Source: Tubiluchus corallicola (lineage: Eukaryota > Priapulida > Priapulimorpha > Priapulimorphida > Tubiluchidae). Taken from it: 64,000 bases of DNA. The DNA is taken from positions 25,167 to 89,166 of the forward strand of contig JAQGDQ010000384.1 of the NCBI GenBank assembly GCA_030141605.1, in the 5' to 3' direction. Position 1 is the stretch's first letter; the number at the start of each line of letters is the position of its first letter. The translations under genes and the position numbers were made by a program. Under the pieces are notes generated by a model. It worked only from the letters and a program-made list of their open reading frames with translations. It was not told the DNA's origin and ran no database searches. Of this stretch, positions 55,211-64,000 are shown one piece after another.

Positions 55211-57220
55211 TTAATTAAAATACGGAACTAATTCTTCGCATGATGGTTTTCCACCTTTTACATAGGGCCACCCGTTGTCGTCCCATAACAACATATTCAA
55301 AGCCAAAGGACGAGCAGGAGCACCATCAGGAAGGCTTCCTCCATCTTGAATGTGATAGACTATCCAATAAGTATTTTCATCATCTTCTATAACAGCCCCT
55401 ATATGGCCTGGGTTTGTTAATTGTGTGTCACCACTTATAATAGTTGTACCTCCTGAGGATAATAAGGAGTTTCCATTTTTATCAAAGTATTCACCTTGTA
55501 ATGAGCTCGAGCGAGCCACAATAATTTCATCATCTTTTGTGCCAAAGAAATAGTAATAATTATCTTTGATATAAATGAAAGAAGAACTAATATTGTTGCC
55601 ACCTATTTGGAACTCTGTTTCTGCTACAATAGAAACATTTTCTCCTACTATATTTATCTCCATTCCATAGATTCCCCCTTTGTCTCCACAGAATAGATAT
55701 GTCTTGCCCTTATCTTCTACAAAGTGTGGTGTTTTAAAGTTGGGATTATCACCAGTATTTACATCGCTTCCTATTGCTAATTTTTGATGATCGACCCAAG
55801 GGCTATCTCCTGTGGGGTTTATAGGAGATAGTGTAGAAGCATACCCTATCCCCGGGTCAGGGTCGTCCCACTCAGAAAAGGTGTAAAAACAATAAAACCT
55901 GTTCTTGTATTCAAAAATTTCAGGAGACCAATACCAAGCTCCTTCCTTTTCTCCATTCCAAGTTCCCCAGTCTTTGATAAGTTCATATTCCCACCCATTC
56001 CAGTCAGCTAGATTAGAAGAACTAACTACAGGAGTTTTTTGATGGTGGTTGCCATACCAACAGTCTTGTGTACTCACACAGTAGAACCTCCCATCGTCAC
56101 CTCTTACAATAGAGGGTTCTCCAGAAGTAATTGGAGTTGTTCTTCCTTCTTTATCTTTAAGAGGATTGGTGTATGTATCAGTAGATTTTGTAGTCTTTAA
56201 TGCTATATTATATGTTCCTGTTTTTCCTGCTTGATTTGTTATTTCTACAACAATAGTGTCATCCCCCCCTGTGTTAAACGTGGGGATAGTATATTGTTTG
56301 GAAAACTTGTACTCTTGATTACTGTCTGTAATGTCAATATCTTCATTTACTTCAAGTTTATCATTTATTACAGTAATTTTTTTCAATGGAGAGTTATCAT
56401 CAGATGCAGTAAAGCTTAGTGTAAAGTTATCATTTTCTTTCAACCTTAGAATTTCATCAGGCTTAATATCGCTTATGTTAGGGGCTTCTGCTACAATATT
56501 TAAGGTGCGTATTACTTCTTTAGTTTTATTTACTTGATTGCTTACAGAGATATCAATATCCACAGTACCTATTTCAGTAGTTCCTGCAATAATAAAAGTG
56601 TGACTAAAAGAATATGATTTGTCACCTGTTAATTCTTTTAGTTCTTCTAACTTTAAAACAGGGCTTGTTATGGAAATGGTCTTTAATCCAAATTCCTCGT
56701 CTGTCGCATCAAAACTTATGGTAAGTGTAGCTCCCACCATAACTTCCGAGTTATTATCAGGTTTAATATTCATTATGAAAGGCATTCCGTGTTCTTCGAC
56801 ATTAATTGTTAAAAGAAATTCTGCCGCTTTGTCTTTTGCATCGTAAGCTTTAATAGAAATTTGATGCTGTGTTGCTTCTACTTCATCAGGTATTTTTATT
56901 TGATGAATTAAATTGTAGAGTTCTTGTGGATTGCCTGTTTCCTTCACTACATCTATTTCATCATTAAGATTCCAAGCCTCGTAAGAAATAACAACTTTTT
57001 TAACCCCATCTTCATCTCTCATTGTTCCTATTATAGTTACTAAACTCCCCATATAGGCATTAATAACATCAGGGGATATTGTTATTACAGGAGCTGTATT
57101 CACAATATGCTCTTCCATTTCTTTTTCACAAGAATATATAAAAATGACAAATGTTATTATCAGCCAAAAACTCATTAAACTACTAATATATCTTGCTTTA
57201 ATAGAAATTAAATGTTTCAT
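55211..57220 (-). CDS. GH43-like lipoprotein with altered catalytic residues
   Basis: A lipobox ends at Cys31 (VIFIYSC). Three Ig-like modules precede a GH43-type five-blade propeller (from about residue 350 to the end). Aligned with its neighbour (57262), the catalytic base Asp in ADPSIV is Glu368 (GEPSIV), the pKa-modulating Asp in IDPF is Thr497 (KTPHF), and the general-acid Glu in LYEAAYIY is Ser545 (ISSSFIY). WAPDI has become WSPEI. Other structure-defining blocks (DPDPGIG, YYFFGT, YWIVYHIQDGG, DNGWPYVKGGKPS) are kept and the frame is intact. This looks like a glycan-binding pseudoenzyme (inference). It is last gene of the second SusCD operon. Confidence 0.85.
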   Translation of the reverse strand: MKHLISIKARYISSLMSFWLIITFVIFIYSCEKEMEEHIVNTAPVITISPDVINAYMGSLVTIIGTMRDEDGVKKVVISYEAWNLNDEIDVVKETGNPQELYNLIHQIKIPDEVEATQHQISIKAYDAKDKAAEFLLTINVEEHGMPFIMNIKPDNNSEVMVGATLTISFDATDEEFGLKTISITSPVLKLEELKELTGDKSYSFSHTFIIAGTTEIGTVDIDISVSNQVNKTKEVIRTLNIVAEAPNISDIKPDEILRLKENDNFTLSFTASDDNSPLKKITVINDKLEVNEDIDITDSNQEYKFSKQYTIPTFNTGGDDTIVVEITNQAGKTGTYNIALKTTKSTDTYTNPLKDKEGRTTPITSGEPSIVRGDDGRFYCVSTQDCWYGNHHQKTPVVSSSNLADWNGWEYELIKDWGTWNGEKEGAWYWSPEIFEYKNRFYCFYTFSEWDDPDPGIGYASTLSPINPTGDSPWVDHQKLAIGSDVNTGDNPNFKTPHFVEDKGKTYLFCGDKGGIYGMEINIVGENVSIVAETEFQIGGNNISSSFIYIKDNYYYFFGTKDDEIIVARSSSLQGEYFDKNGNSLLSSGGTTIISGDTQLTNPGHIGAVIEDDENTYWIVYHIQDGGSLPDGAPARPLALNMLLWDDNGWPYVKGGKPSCEELVPYFN

Positions 57221-57261
57221 AATTTATAAAGATTTAAATTGTTTGCTATAATATCTTTTTA

Positions 57262-59193
57262 TCAGTCAATACTAAAAAAAGGTGTATCGGTTGGCTGATA
57301 AGAAGGCTTCCCGTCCTCTATATAAGGCCAACCATCGACAGTCCATTTAATTTTATCAATAAACAAAGCTCTTCTACTTGCTCCGTTTGGTAATAGAGGG
57401 TTATCTTTCTGAATGGCGTGATAGACAAACCAATCATCTCCATTGTCATCAGTAATGATATTTGCATTATGTCCTGGCCCGGCAATTTTAACGCTTGACT
57501 GAATAAAAGAGGTTCCTCCATTGTTTTTTATGTTATTGCCATTTTTATCCAAAAAATCTCCTTTTAGTGAAGAGGCTCTTGCAATTTTTACGTTGTAGGT
57601 GCTATTAGCTCCTTCGCAGCAACTTCCTACTGAGCCAAAGAAATAATAAAATCCATTTTTATAGTATATATAAGCTGCTTCATACAAGTTGCCTGCTAAT
57701 TGAAATTTTGTTTCGGGTTTGTAGGACAACAAATCGTTGTTCAGTTCTACTCCATATATTCCGTGAAAACTTCCCCAGAGTAGGTATTTGGTAGTGATGT
57801 CTATAAAAACAAAAGGGTCTATTGAATTATTTACACCTATTTCAGAACTTAGAAATAATTTTCCTTGGTCTGTGAAAGATTCTGATGGAGTTGAACTGGT
57901 TGCTACTCCAATGCCTGGGTCAGGGTCTCCCCATAATGAAATAGCATAATATAGATAATAAACTCCATTGTAATAGAGAATATCAGGTGCCCAAAGAAAT
58001 CCCTCAGGCTTCCAAGAAGGCTTAGCATCGAAAGCACTACCAACATAAGCCCAATCTACCAAGTTTTTCGACTTTATTATGGGAATATAACGTATTGTAC
58101 CATCACCCCAGTTGTCCTCTGTGCCAAAGGCATAAAAATAACCATCAGGTGCTTTCACAATACTAGGGTCTGCCAAAACTGGCTCAAAAACGGGATTAGT
58201 GTATAGTATATGCACCTGAACTTGTACAGTCATAGGTGCGTCATTTACATTAATAGCGGTAATTTCTATGAAATTTTCTTTCGATTCTACAAGAGCAGGT
58301 ATAGTAAAATCTTTAGAATAACTGTAAGATGTAGTATTGGAGGGTATGTTTTCATTCTCATTTATTTCTAAGTATTTATTTGACAGCGATATGCTTTTTA
58401 AACCTACAGTATCTTCAACATCAAAACTTATGCTAAATGATTTATTGGGTGAAATTTTCAATACCTCAGAAGGTGATACGTTTGTAAATGTGGGGCATAG
58501 GTTATTAATAATGAGACTAAGTGTCGAGGTATTTTGTTGATTATTGGTATTGATAGCTACTATATCAATAGTGACTATCTGCCCTGTAGTAAGTGTAGGA
58601 ACATTTATTGTTTTTTGATATGTATAAGTTTTTGTGTTTAGTTCTTCTATGGAGTCATTTAAATTAAGTTCTTTGCTATTGACATATACTTTGTTTATAT
58701 CAGTATTTTTTTCTGTGACAGTAAATTTTAGAATAAAATCTGTCCCCGGTTTTATATGCGAATTATTGGTTGGAGTAATTATATTTATTATAGGATATTT
58801 GATATTACTCACATTTATTCTTACAATATCTTCTGTAGAAGCATTTTCATTGTCAAAAGCAATTATTTTCACAATATGTTCTCCGATTTCTGCTTTGTTT
58901 GGAATTTTCAAGTCATATGTAAAATGATATTCTTTTGAAACTTCTTCAATCGTTATAATTGTATCAATATTCCATACACTGTATAGTAGTTTTACTTTGC
59001 TTATCTGTTTATCATCTCTAAGTATTGCAGAAATTGTAACTATATCATCTACTGATGCCTCTATTATAGAAGTTACTATTTCTATAGTAGGTTTATTATT
59101 AACAGTTTTATTATCTACATCATCTTTCTTACAGAAATTGAAGTTGATGAGATATAAGAATAACAGCAAGAAAATAAAAAGTTCCTTTTTCAT
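57262..59193 (-). CDS. GH43-family glycoside hydrolase, lipoprotein
   Basis: A lipobox ends at Cys21 (YLINFNFC). Three Ig-like modules (about residues 35-325) precede a GH43 propeller. The catalytic set is visible: base Asp342 (LADPSIV), pKa modulator Asp459 (IDPFVF) and general acid Glu505 (LYEAAYIY). The family contains arabinofuranosidases, xylosidases and galactosidases; subfamily and substrate cannot be told here. GPGHNANIITDDNGDDWFVYHA is the typical last-blade motif. It sits 28 bp after the alpha/alpha-toroid gene and 41 bp before its inactive-looking paralogue. Confidence 0.9.
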   Translation of the reverse strand: MKKELFIFLLLFLYLINFNFCKKDDVDNKTVNNKPTIEIVTSIIEASVDDIVTISAILRDDKQISKVKLLYSVWNIDTIITIEEVSKEYHFTYDLKIPNKAEIGEHIVKIIAFDNENASTEDIVRINVSNIKYPIINIITPTNNSHIKPGTDFILKFTVTEKNTDINKVYVNSKELNLNDSIEELNTKTYTYQKTINVPTLTTGQIVTIDIVAINTNNQQNTSTLSLIINNLCPTFTNVSPSEVLKISPNKSFSISFDVEDTVGLKSISLSNKYLEINENENIPSNTTSYSYSKDFTIPALVESKENFIEITAINVNDAPMTVQVQVHILYTNPVFEPVLADPSIVKAPDGYFYAFGTEDNWGDGTIRYIPIIKSKNLVDWAYVGSAFDAKPSWKPEGFLWAPDILYYNGVYYLYYAISLWGDPDPGIGVATSSTPSESFTDQGKLFLSSEIGVNNSIDPFVFIDITTKYLLWGSFHGIYGVELNNDLLSYKPETKFQLAGNLYEAAYIYYKNGFYYFFGSVGSCCEGANSTYNVKIARASSLKGDFLDKNGNNIKNNGGTSFIQSSVKIAGPGHNANIITDDNGDDWFVYHAIQKDNPLLPNGASRRALFIDKIKWTVDGWPYIEDGKPSYQPTDTPFFSID

Positions 59194-59221
59194 AAATTAA
59201 TGTTTTAAAGTTGCTATGTGT

Positions 59222-61264
59222 TTATTTTTTTAAAAAAATTTCAGTTCTACTATCATCCGTTAATACTTCCCACAACGATGCTACAGTCCATCCTGGAGCA
59301 AAAATATCGTTGTAAAATCCTTTTCCATTTTTCCCGTAATCCCAATTAGTATGCTGAACTACTTCGGGGTAATATCCTTTTTTGGCAATACCTACCCAGT
59401 GATTTTCGTATGGGAGTAGCTGTTCTTTCATAGAGGTTTTGATTACTTCTGCCATTTCCCTTAGAGTCTGATTTTTCGTTTCCTTGGAGAGCCATTCCAA
59501 TACGTGTATAAATTCAAATATGAATACATCAATATGATTGTTTTCTACTGACACATTTCCCCAACCTCTTGATTTAAAATTGAGTTCTCCCAACATTTGC
59601 CCTTTGCTAAAAGGAACATCATAGAGATAATACCAAGAAAGGGCGAAATAGGAAGCTTGTTCGCAAAGTTTTAGATACTCTTTTTTAGCGTCGTTAGCGG
59701 AAACTAAACTTAGATAATAAAAGGCTGTTGCTGCATACAGAGAAGCTTCTTTATCTTCGCAGTTTGCATCTAGTGTCGATGAAAAGTAGTCTGATTTTAA
59801 AATAATTTCATCTTTAACATAGTTAGCAATTTTCTTTGCTACTTCAAGGTATTTGTTTTCATTAAAATATTTATAGGCTAAAATAAAAGGTAAAACGGCA
59901 GATGGGCTACTGCCTCCGCTTTTGTCTATTATTAGAATATCATTGTCAAATTTGCGGGGAAAACTTCCATCAATTTGCTGTAATAAAATCAATTTATCTA
60001 GTAAACTTTTTACTCTATCTTCCCATTCATTATGTTTTTTTCCTTTGCCTCTTTCATAAAAAAGATAAAGTAAAATAGCATATACTCCTTCTGATTGCCT
60101 TCTGATACTATTTACCTCATTCTGTGTGTTTGTGTTTATATCAACTACTTCTTTAAAAAATCCTTTTTTGTTAAATCCATACTGCCTATAGCTTTCAAAT
60201 ACAGCATTTGCAATGTTTTTTAATTCTTCATCTTCTACCTGTTCTGCAAATTCTAAGCAGTTAAAAGCATTCAATAAAACCCTGCCTATAAAGCCTACTT
60301 CGAGGATGCCTCTTTTTTCACATTTGTTTGTATGCAAATGAACCCCTGAAAAGCCTTGTAATGTATTACTTGTTGTAAAACTTTCCTTGAAATAATTAGA
60401 TATTATTTCTTTAACTTCATTATTAGATAATCTATTTTTTAATGGTTGAGGTTTTAATGTATTAAATGAGTAATACCAATTCTCTTTTATAAATTCTTCA
60501 TAACTGCTTATTCTTCCTCTTTTTATTTCCCATACCAATGTTCTCTTCTCTCCTTTATTCATAGTTGCAAATGAAGTTACTGGAGGTGCTAATGTTAATT
60601 TTCTTAAATATGTATATGGATATTCGCTATAAGGATACCTAAATGATAAAACACTTTTGTTTTGAAAATTAGCAAATCCCAAACTACCTATATCCGACTT
60701 GCCAGACAGTATAGTTTCTCCTTGTTTAAGTGGAGTTAAAGCATCGTAATTGAGCTTATCTTTTCTAAGAACTGTGCAAAACTCTTTTGATACCTTATCA
60801 AAAACTCCTACAAGTGGAGTGCTTAGTCTATCTTCTCTCATCTCCCAAGTTTTGCTAATTTTCATAGAAGGAGTATTTTCAGGAGAACGAGAGTTTTTCC
60901 TATACCAAAAACCGGGTAAGTAAAACAATGAACTTTCAAAGCCCGTATGATGTAAAAGTAAATTTGCTTTTATGTTATAATGAACTTTTTCTTTAGCTAT
61001 AAGCTCTATCTTTAAAATAGTTGTGTTCGAATCTGTATTTTCAAACGTTTCGCAAATTTCCAATGGCAATTTTTCATCTGTACATAACAGTGTTTTGCCT
61101 TTTAATTTTTTCTTTTTTAAAATGTAATGTGCTGAGGGATTGCCAGCTTCTTTTATTGAAAGTTGGTATTCAATACTGAAATTGTCATTATTATTATTTT
61201 CTTTTATGCTACAAGCATTGAAGTTTAAAAGTATTAGAGGTATAAAAAGGATACAATGTTTCAT
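59222..61264 (-). CDS. Unassigned lipoprotein with predicted alpha/alpha-toroid
   Basis: A lipobox ends at Cys18 (LLNFNAC). Residues 20-260 look like a beta-sandwich (ILKIELIAKEKVHYNI, FESSLFYLPGFWYRK, TLAPPVTSFATMNKGEKR). Residues 280-680 are a helical repeat with features of an (alpha/alpha)6 six-hairpin glycosidase or lyase: VGFIGRVLLNAFNCLEFAEQ, GVYAILLYLFYERGKG, QIDGSFPRKFDND, ASLYAATAFYYLSLV, HVLEWLSKETKN. I do not recognise a CAZy family. Between SusD and GH43, a glycan-cleaving role is likely but inferred. Candidate acidic residues are Asp and Glu in ANCEDKEASLYAA and QIDGSFP. Confidence 0.65.
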   Translation of the reverse strand: MKHCILFIPLILLNFNACSIKENNNNDNFSIEYQLSIKEAGNPSAHYILKKKKLKGKTLLCTDEKLPLEICETFENTDSNTTILKIELIAKEKVHYNIKANLLLHHTGFESSLFYLPGFWYRKNSRSPENTPSMKISKTWEMREDRLSTPLVGVFDKVSKEFCTVLRKDKLNYDALTPLKQGETILSGKSDIGSLGFANFQNKSVLSFRYPYSEYPYTYLRKLTLAPPVTSFATMNKGEKRTLVWEIKRGRISSYEEFIKENWYYSFNTLKPQPLKNRLSNNEVKEIISNYFKESFTTSNTLQGFSGVHLHTNKCEKRGILEVGFIGRVLLNAFNCLEFAEQVEDEELKNIANAVFESYRQYGFNKKGFFKEVVDINTNTQNEVNSIRRQSEGVYAILLYLFYERGKGKKHNEWEDRVKSLLDKLILLQQIDGSFPRKFDNDILIIDKSGGSSPSAVLPFILAYKYFNENKYLEVAKKIANYVKDEIILKSDYFSSTLDANCEDKEASLYAATAFYYLSLVSANDAKKEYLKLCEQASYFALSWYYLYDVPFSKGQMLGELNFKSRGWGNVSVENNHIDVFIFEFIHVLEWLSKETKNQTLREMAEVIKTSMKEQLLPYENHWVGIAKKGYYPEVVQHTNWDYGKNGKGFYNDIFAPGWTVASLWEVLTDDSRTEIFLKK

Positions 61265-61320
61265 ATTTTCAATAAATTATAAGTTGAGCCTATTAGAGAT
61301 GTGTTTATTTTACAAAAACA

Positions 61321-62847
61321 TCACCAACCTGGATTTTGTTTTAAGTTATGATTCAGGTCTAATTCTGAAGTTGGAATAGGCAATAATTCACTTTTACCTT
61401 CTACAAAGTGTTTAAATTCAGGGTCATTTTCTTCTAATTCTTTGCTAAGCATCCCCCATCTTTTAAGGTCAATAAATCTTTGACTTTCTCCTGCCAATTC
61501 TACAATTCTTTCGTGTTGTATTTGTTCAAACATAGCTTGTTTGTCTAAACCCGTTGAAAGAGGAGACATATTAGCTCTTGTCCTTACCTCGTCAATGTAT
61601 TGATATGCCTCTGAAGTTCTATCAATTTCGTTCAATGCTTCCGCATATAGAAGTAATATATCTGCATATCTAATTACTCTGATGTTATTAGGAGAATTCC
61701 AAGGCTCTTTAGTAGCATTAGTTATAGTTGGGTCGTTGGTGTTTAAAAATTTTTTCAACCATATTTTATCTCCATTTCCTACTACATTCATATAGGGAGA
61801 GTCATAAAGAGTTTGATTATTAAGATATGTTTCATCTTCACTTCCTTCCTCTGGTTTATAAATTAGAGTAGCATAGATTCTTGCATCAATTCTGTCGTCT
61901 TTGTTTTTTTCTTTGAAAAACTGATTTTTTAACCATTCCGTAGCTTCGCCGTCAGACCATCCATAGGGGGATAAGAAGATAGGTCTGTTGCAACCCAGCT
62001 CAGAGTTAGCCGTCCCGTCTTGATCTGTTGTTCCTTGATATATATCAGAAAACTGAACCTCAAAAATAGATTCTTCGTTGTTTTCGCGTGTGTTTAAAAA
62101 ATTGTCTTCATAGTTTTCCACCAGAGAATATTTATTATATATCAGCCTAAATTCTTCAATGGCTTCATTATATCTATGATTTTGCATATAAGCTTTCCCT
62201 AATAAGGCAATAGCAGCACCTTGTGTAACTCTTCCAATGTCTTTTCCTGAATATCTTTCTGGCAAATTGTTTTTCGCAAATTTTAAGTCTTTTATAATTT
62301 GTTCCCATACTTGTTTTTCAGTAGAATAACTGGGTAAATTTTGGAGGTCTTGGTTGGGAATTAGTACAATAGGAACATTCCCGTATAAGATAGCAAGATT
62401 AAAATAATACAATGCTCTTAGAAAACTTGCTTCGCTAAGTATTCTGTCCTTGATCTCTTCATCCATACTAATATTTGGAACATATCTCAAAACTTGATTT
62501 GCACGGTAAATTCCTCTATAATGATCTTGCCATATTTCTTTATTTACCTCAAAGTTATAGTCTGTAAAGGTAAATTTTGACACATTAGATAAGTCTGCCC
62601 AAGGACTATTGCTCGTTCCCTCATCGGAACGTATATCATATACAAAGTATAACCACCTTTTATAAGTTCCCTTTCTTTGCAATGCAGCGTAAACAGCATT
62701 TACTCCCTTTATGGCATCTTCGCTTGTTTGCCAAAATTCTTCTGTTGTTATATAATTAGGATTTTTAAGGTTTAGTAAATCTTTATCACACGAAAATTGT
62801 GTAATGCTAAAAGCTATAATTATTAAAAGATATATCGTATTTTTCAT
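61321..62847 (-). CDS. SusD/RagB-family lipoprotein
   Basis: A lipobox ends at Cys20 (SITQFSC). SusD hallmarks are YRGIYRANQVLRYV, EASFLRALYYFNLAILYGNVPIV, RVTQGAAIALLGKAYMQ, IRYADILLLYAEALNEI and the closing LLPIPTSELDLNHNLKQNPGW. At 508 residues the size is typical. It is 27 bp downstream of the second susC. It probably binds a different glycan from the first SusD, since the accompanying enzymes are GH43 and toroid types, not sulfatases. Confidence 0.95.
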   Translation of the reverse strand: MKNTIYLLIIIAFSITQFSCDKDLLNLKNPNYITTEEFWQTSEDAIKGVNAVYAALQRKGTYKRWLYFVYDIRSDEGTSNSPWADLSNVSKFTFTDYNFEVNKEIWQDHYRGIYRANQVLRYVPNISMDEEIKDRILSEASFLRALYYFNLAILYGNVPIVLIPNQDLQNLPSYSTEKQVWEQIIKDLKFAKNNLPERYSGKDIGRVTQGAAIALLGKAYMQNHRYNEAIEEFRLIYNKYSLVENYEDNFLNTRENNEESIFEVQFSDIYQGTTDQDGTANSELGCNRPIFLSPYGWSDGEATEWLKNQFFKEKNKDDRIDARIYATLIYKPEEGSEDETYLNNQTLYDSPYMNVVGNGDKIWLKKFLNTNDPTITNATKEPWNSPNNIRVIRYADILLLYAEALNEIDRTSEAYQYIDEVRTRANMSPLSTGLDKQAMFEQIQHERIVELAGESQRFIDLKRWGMLSKELEENDPEFKHFVEGKSELLPIPTSELDLNHNLKQNPGW

Positions 62848-62874
62848 TGTAATGAAACTTTATGTTATAATAAA

Positions 62875-64000
62875 TTAAAATTGAACCTGTATTCCCGTAG
62901 CAAAGGTTCTAACATTAGGAAAGGATCCATCATCTACTCCTCTAAGGGTAATTCTTGGTCCTCTTACTTCAGGATCCAAACCTGTATATTCTGTTATGGT
63001 CAATAAATTTTGAGCATTTATGTATACTCTAAGTTTTGCTATGCGTATTTTCTTAACAATATCGTATGGGATGTTATATCCAATTTCTATGTTTTTAAGC
63101 TTGAGATAATTTCCATTTTCCAGCCATCTATCTGTATATAGTATAGAATTGTTTGCCCCTTCAGCTCCGTAAATAGCTTTGGGAGTAGTTGTAGAAGGGT
63201 TGTCTTCTGTCCAAGGTGAATATCCTTTTGGGTAGTTTGAAGCGTCATCAGTTCTTTCTAACCAATAAGCAGGAACATTAAAAATTTGATGTCCTCCTGC
63301 ACCATACCAAAACATTATGAAATCAAAGTTTTCATAAGAAAGAACAAAATTCAATCCATATTCATACTTTGGGAAAGGATTGCCCATAGCAACTCTATCA
63401 TCATCATTTATTTTACCGTCGTTGTTGCTATCTATATATTTTACATCTCCCGGGTTAGCGTCAGGTTGTACTTTGTGTTCTAAAATTTCTTCTTCTGTTT
63501 GAAAAATACCATCCGTCCGCATTAAATAAAAACTTCCTATAGGATAGCCCTCTTTTGTAATTGTCAGCCAGTCCACAAATCCATTAGGGTTATTTTTCAG
63601 ATGAAGTACTTTGTTATTTGTTAAGGTAAAGGTTCCAGTAATATTGTATTTGAATTTTTGTTTTGTTTCTTTGTATGCTAGGGAAGTTTCAAAACCAGAG
63701 TTTTTAAATTCTCCAATATTTGAATTAATAAAACTTCCCCCACTGGGGTCGAAATGACCTGTTGTCAGAGGTATTTGTGTGGGTACCAATGCATTTTTCG
63801 TTATTGCTATATAATATTCGGGCGTTATTTGAAGTTTATTGCCAAACATTCCGATATCTAAACCAATATTTGTAGTAGTTGTAGTTTGCCACGTTAAATC
63901 TTCACTTGCATATAATATTTGGGTTGAACCATTAGTAACATCTTGGTTTTCTCCAAAAACATAATTTACATTTGTATTAATAAATCCTGCATAGTCATAT
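62875..64000 (-). CDS. SusC-family TonB-dependent transporter, 5' end outside window
   Basis: The C-terminal part of a SusC/RagA barrel. The frame is open from the window edge; residues such as YAGFINTNVNY and ASEDLTWQTT precede the first internal Met at 63849. Barrel motifs include NIGLDIGMFG, SGFETSLAYKETKQ, YLKLKNIEIGYNIPYDIV, LRVYINAQNLLTITEYTGLDPEV and the terminal FATGIQVQF. The plug and signal peptide lie beyond 64000. It is first gene of the second locus within view. Confidence 0.93.
   Translation of the reverse strand, partial: YDYAGFINTNVNYVFGENQDVTNGSTQILYASEDLTWQTTTTTNIGLDIGMFGNKLQITPEYYIAITKNALVPTQIPLTTGHFDPSGGSFINSNIGEFKNSGFETSLAYKETKQKFKYNITGTFTLTNNKVLHLKNNPNGFVDWLTITKEGYPIGSFYLMRTDGIFQTEEEILEHKVQPDANPGDVKYIDSNNDGKINDDDRVAMGNPFPKYEYGLNFVLSYENFDFIMFWYGAGGHQIFNVPAYWLERTDDASNYPKGYSPWTEDNPSTTTPKAIYGAEGANNSILYTDRWLENGNYLKLKNIEIGYNIPYDIVKKIRIAKLRVYINAQNLLTITEYTGLDPEVRGPRITLRGVDDGSFPNVRTFATGIQVQF

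Noticed and set aside
55211-57220. GH43-like gene as a frameshifted pseudogene
   Set aside because: The frame is continuous over 669 codons with signal peptide, Ig modules and all structural propeller motifs; only catalytic positions changed, so pseudoenzyme is the better reading.

Overview
The window comes from a low-GC member of the Bacteroidota. This rests on two SusC/SusD pairs, a SprA-type type IX secretion (T9SS) outer-membrane translocon, T9SS type A and type B C-terminal sorting domains, many lipoproteins with a short SC lipobox, a hybrid two-component-like regulator, and start-proximal TAnnTTTG-like -7 boxes in place of sigma-70 promoters. No rRNA, CRISPR array, integrase or transposase was seen. 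The genus cannot be named from the sequence.

Left part (1-14.0 kb), mostly housekeeping: a small HTH protein, pgk, an unusual locus in which a KilA-N gene lies between two near-identical 343/342-bp direct repeats, then ruvA-sprA, a beta-carbonic anhydrase, a DUF58 protein and methylglyoxal synthase. Each repeat holds a conserved 46-codon minus-strand reading frame preceded by interleaved inverted repeats ending in a T-run, which looks like an attenuator or pseudoknot leader. A decayed third copy lies after sprA.

Middle part (14.4-43.5 kb), a locus for a sulfated, fucose-containing glycan (fucoidan-like, inferred): a plus-strand operon (sulfatase, sulfatase, GH29 alpha-L-fucosidase, sulfatase, SGNH hydrolase, GH141-like beta-helix protein) converges on a minus-strand operon (SusC, SusD, a 1165-aa T9SS-secreted repeat protein, a beta-helix protein, a sulfatase). 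Two perfect dyads separate them. Upstream of susC a 0.7-kb divergent control region carries a 13+13-bp perfect palindrome and a 17-bp direct repeat at 21-bp spacing. It is followed by a ROK repressor, fucU, fucP, an aldo/keto reductase, a zinc alcohol dehydrogenase and a sensor-less, receiver-less kinase/AraC protein with a damaged ATP-binding motif. Surface desulfation and fucose release would feed FucP/FucU. The two oxidoreductases, in the absence of fucI/fucK/fucA here, suggest a non-phosphorylating fucose route (inference).

Right part (43.8-55.1 kb), mostly housekeeping: tRNA-Arg(UCU), a VanZ-like protein, a LutA-like protein, two tandem type B T9SS cargo proteins with an OmpA-family coiled-coil lipoprotein, dnaE and a thioredoxin. 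The last 9 kb is a second SusCD locus (minus strand) with an unassigned alpha/alpha-toroid lipoprotein and two tandem GH43 lipoproteins. One GH43 keeps its three catalytic carboxylates. Its neighbour has lost or changed all three. The second susC runs off the window edge.
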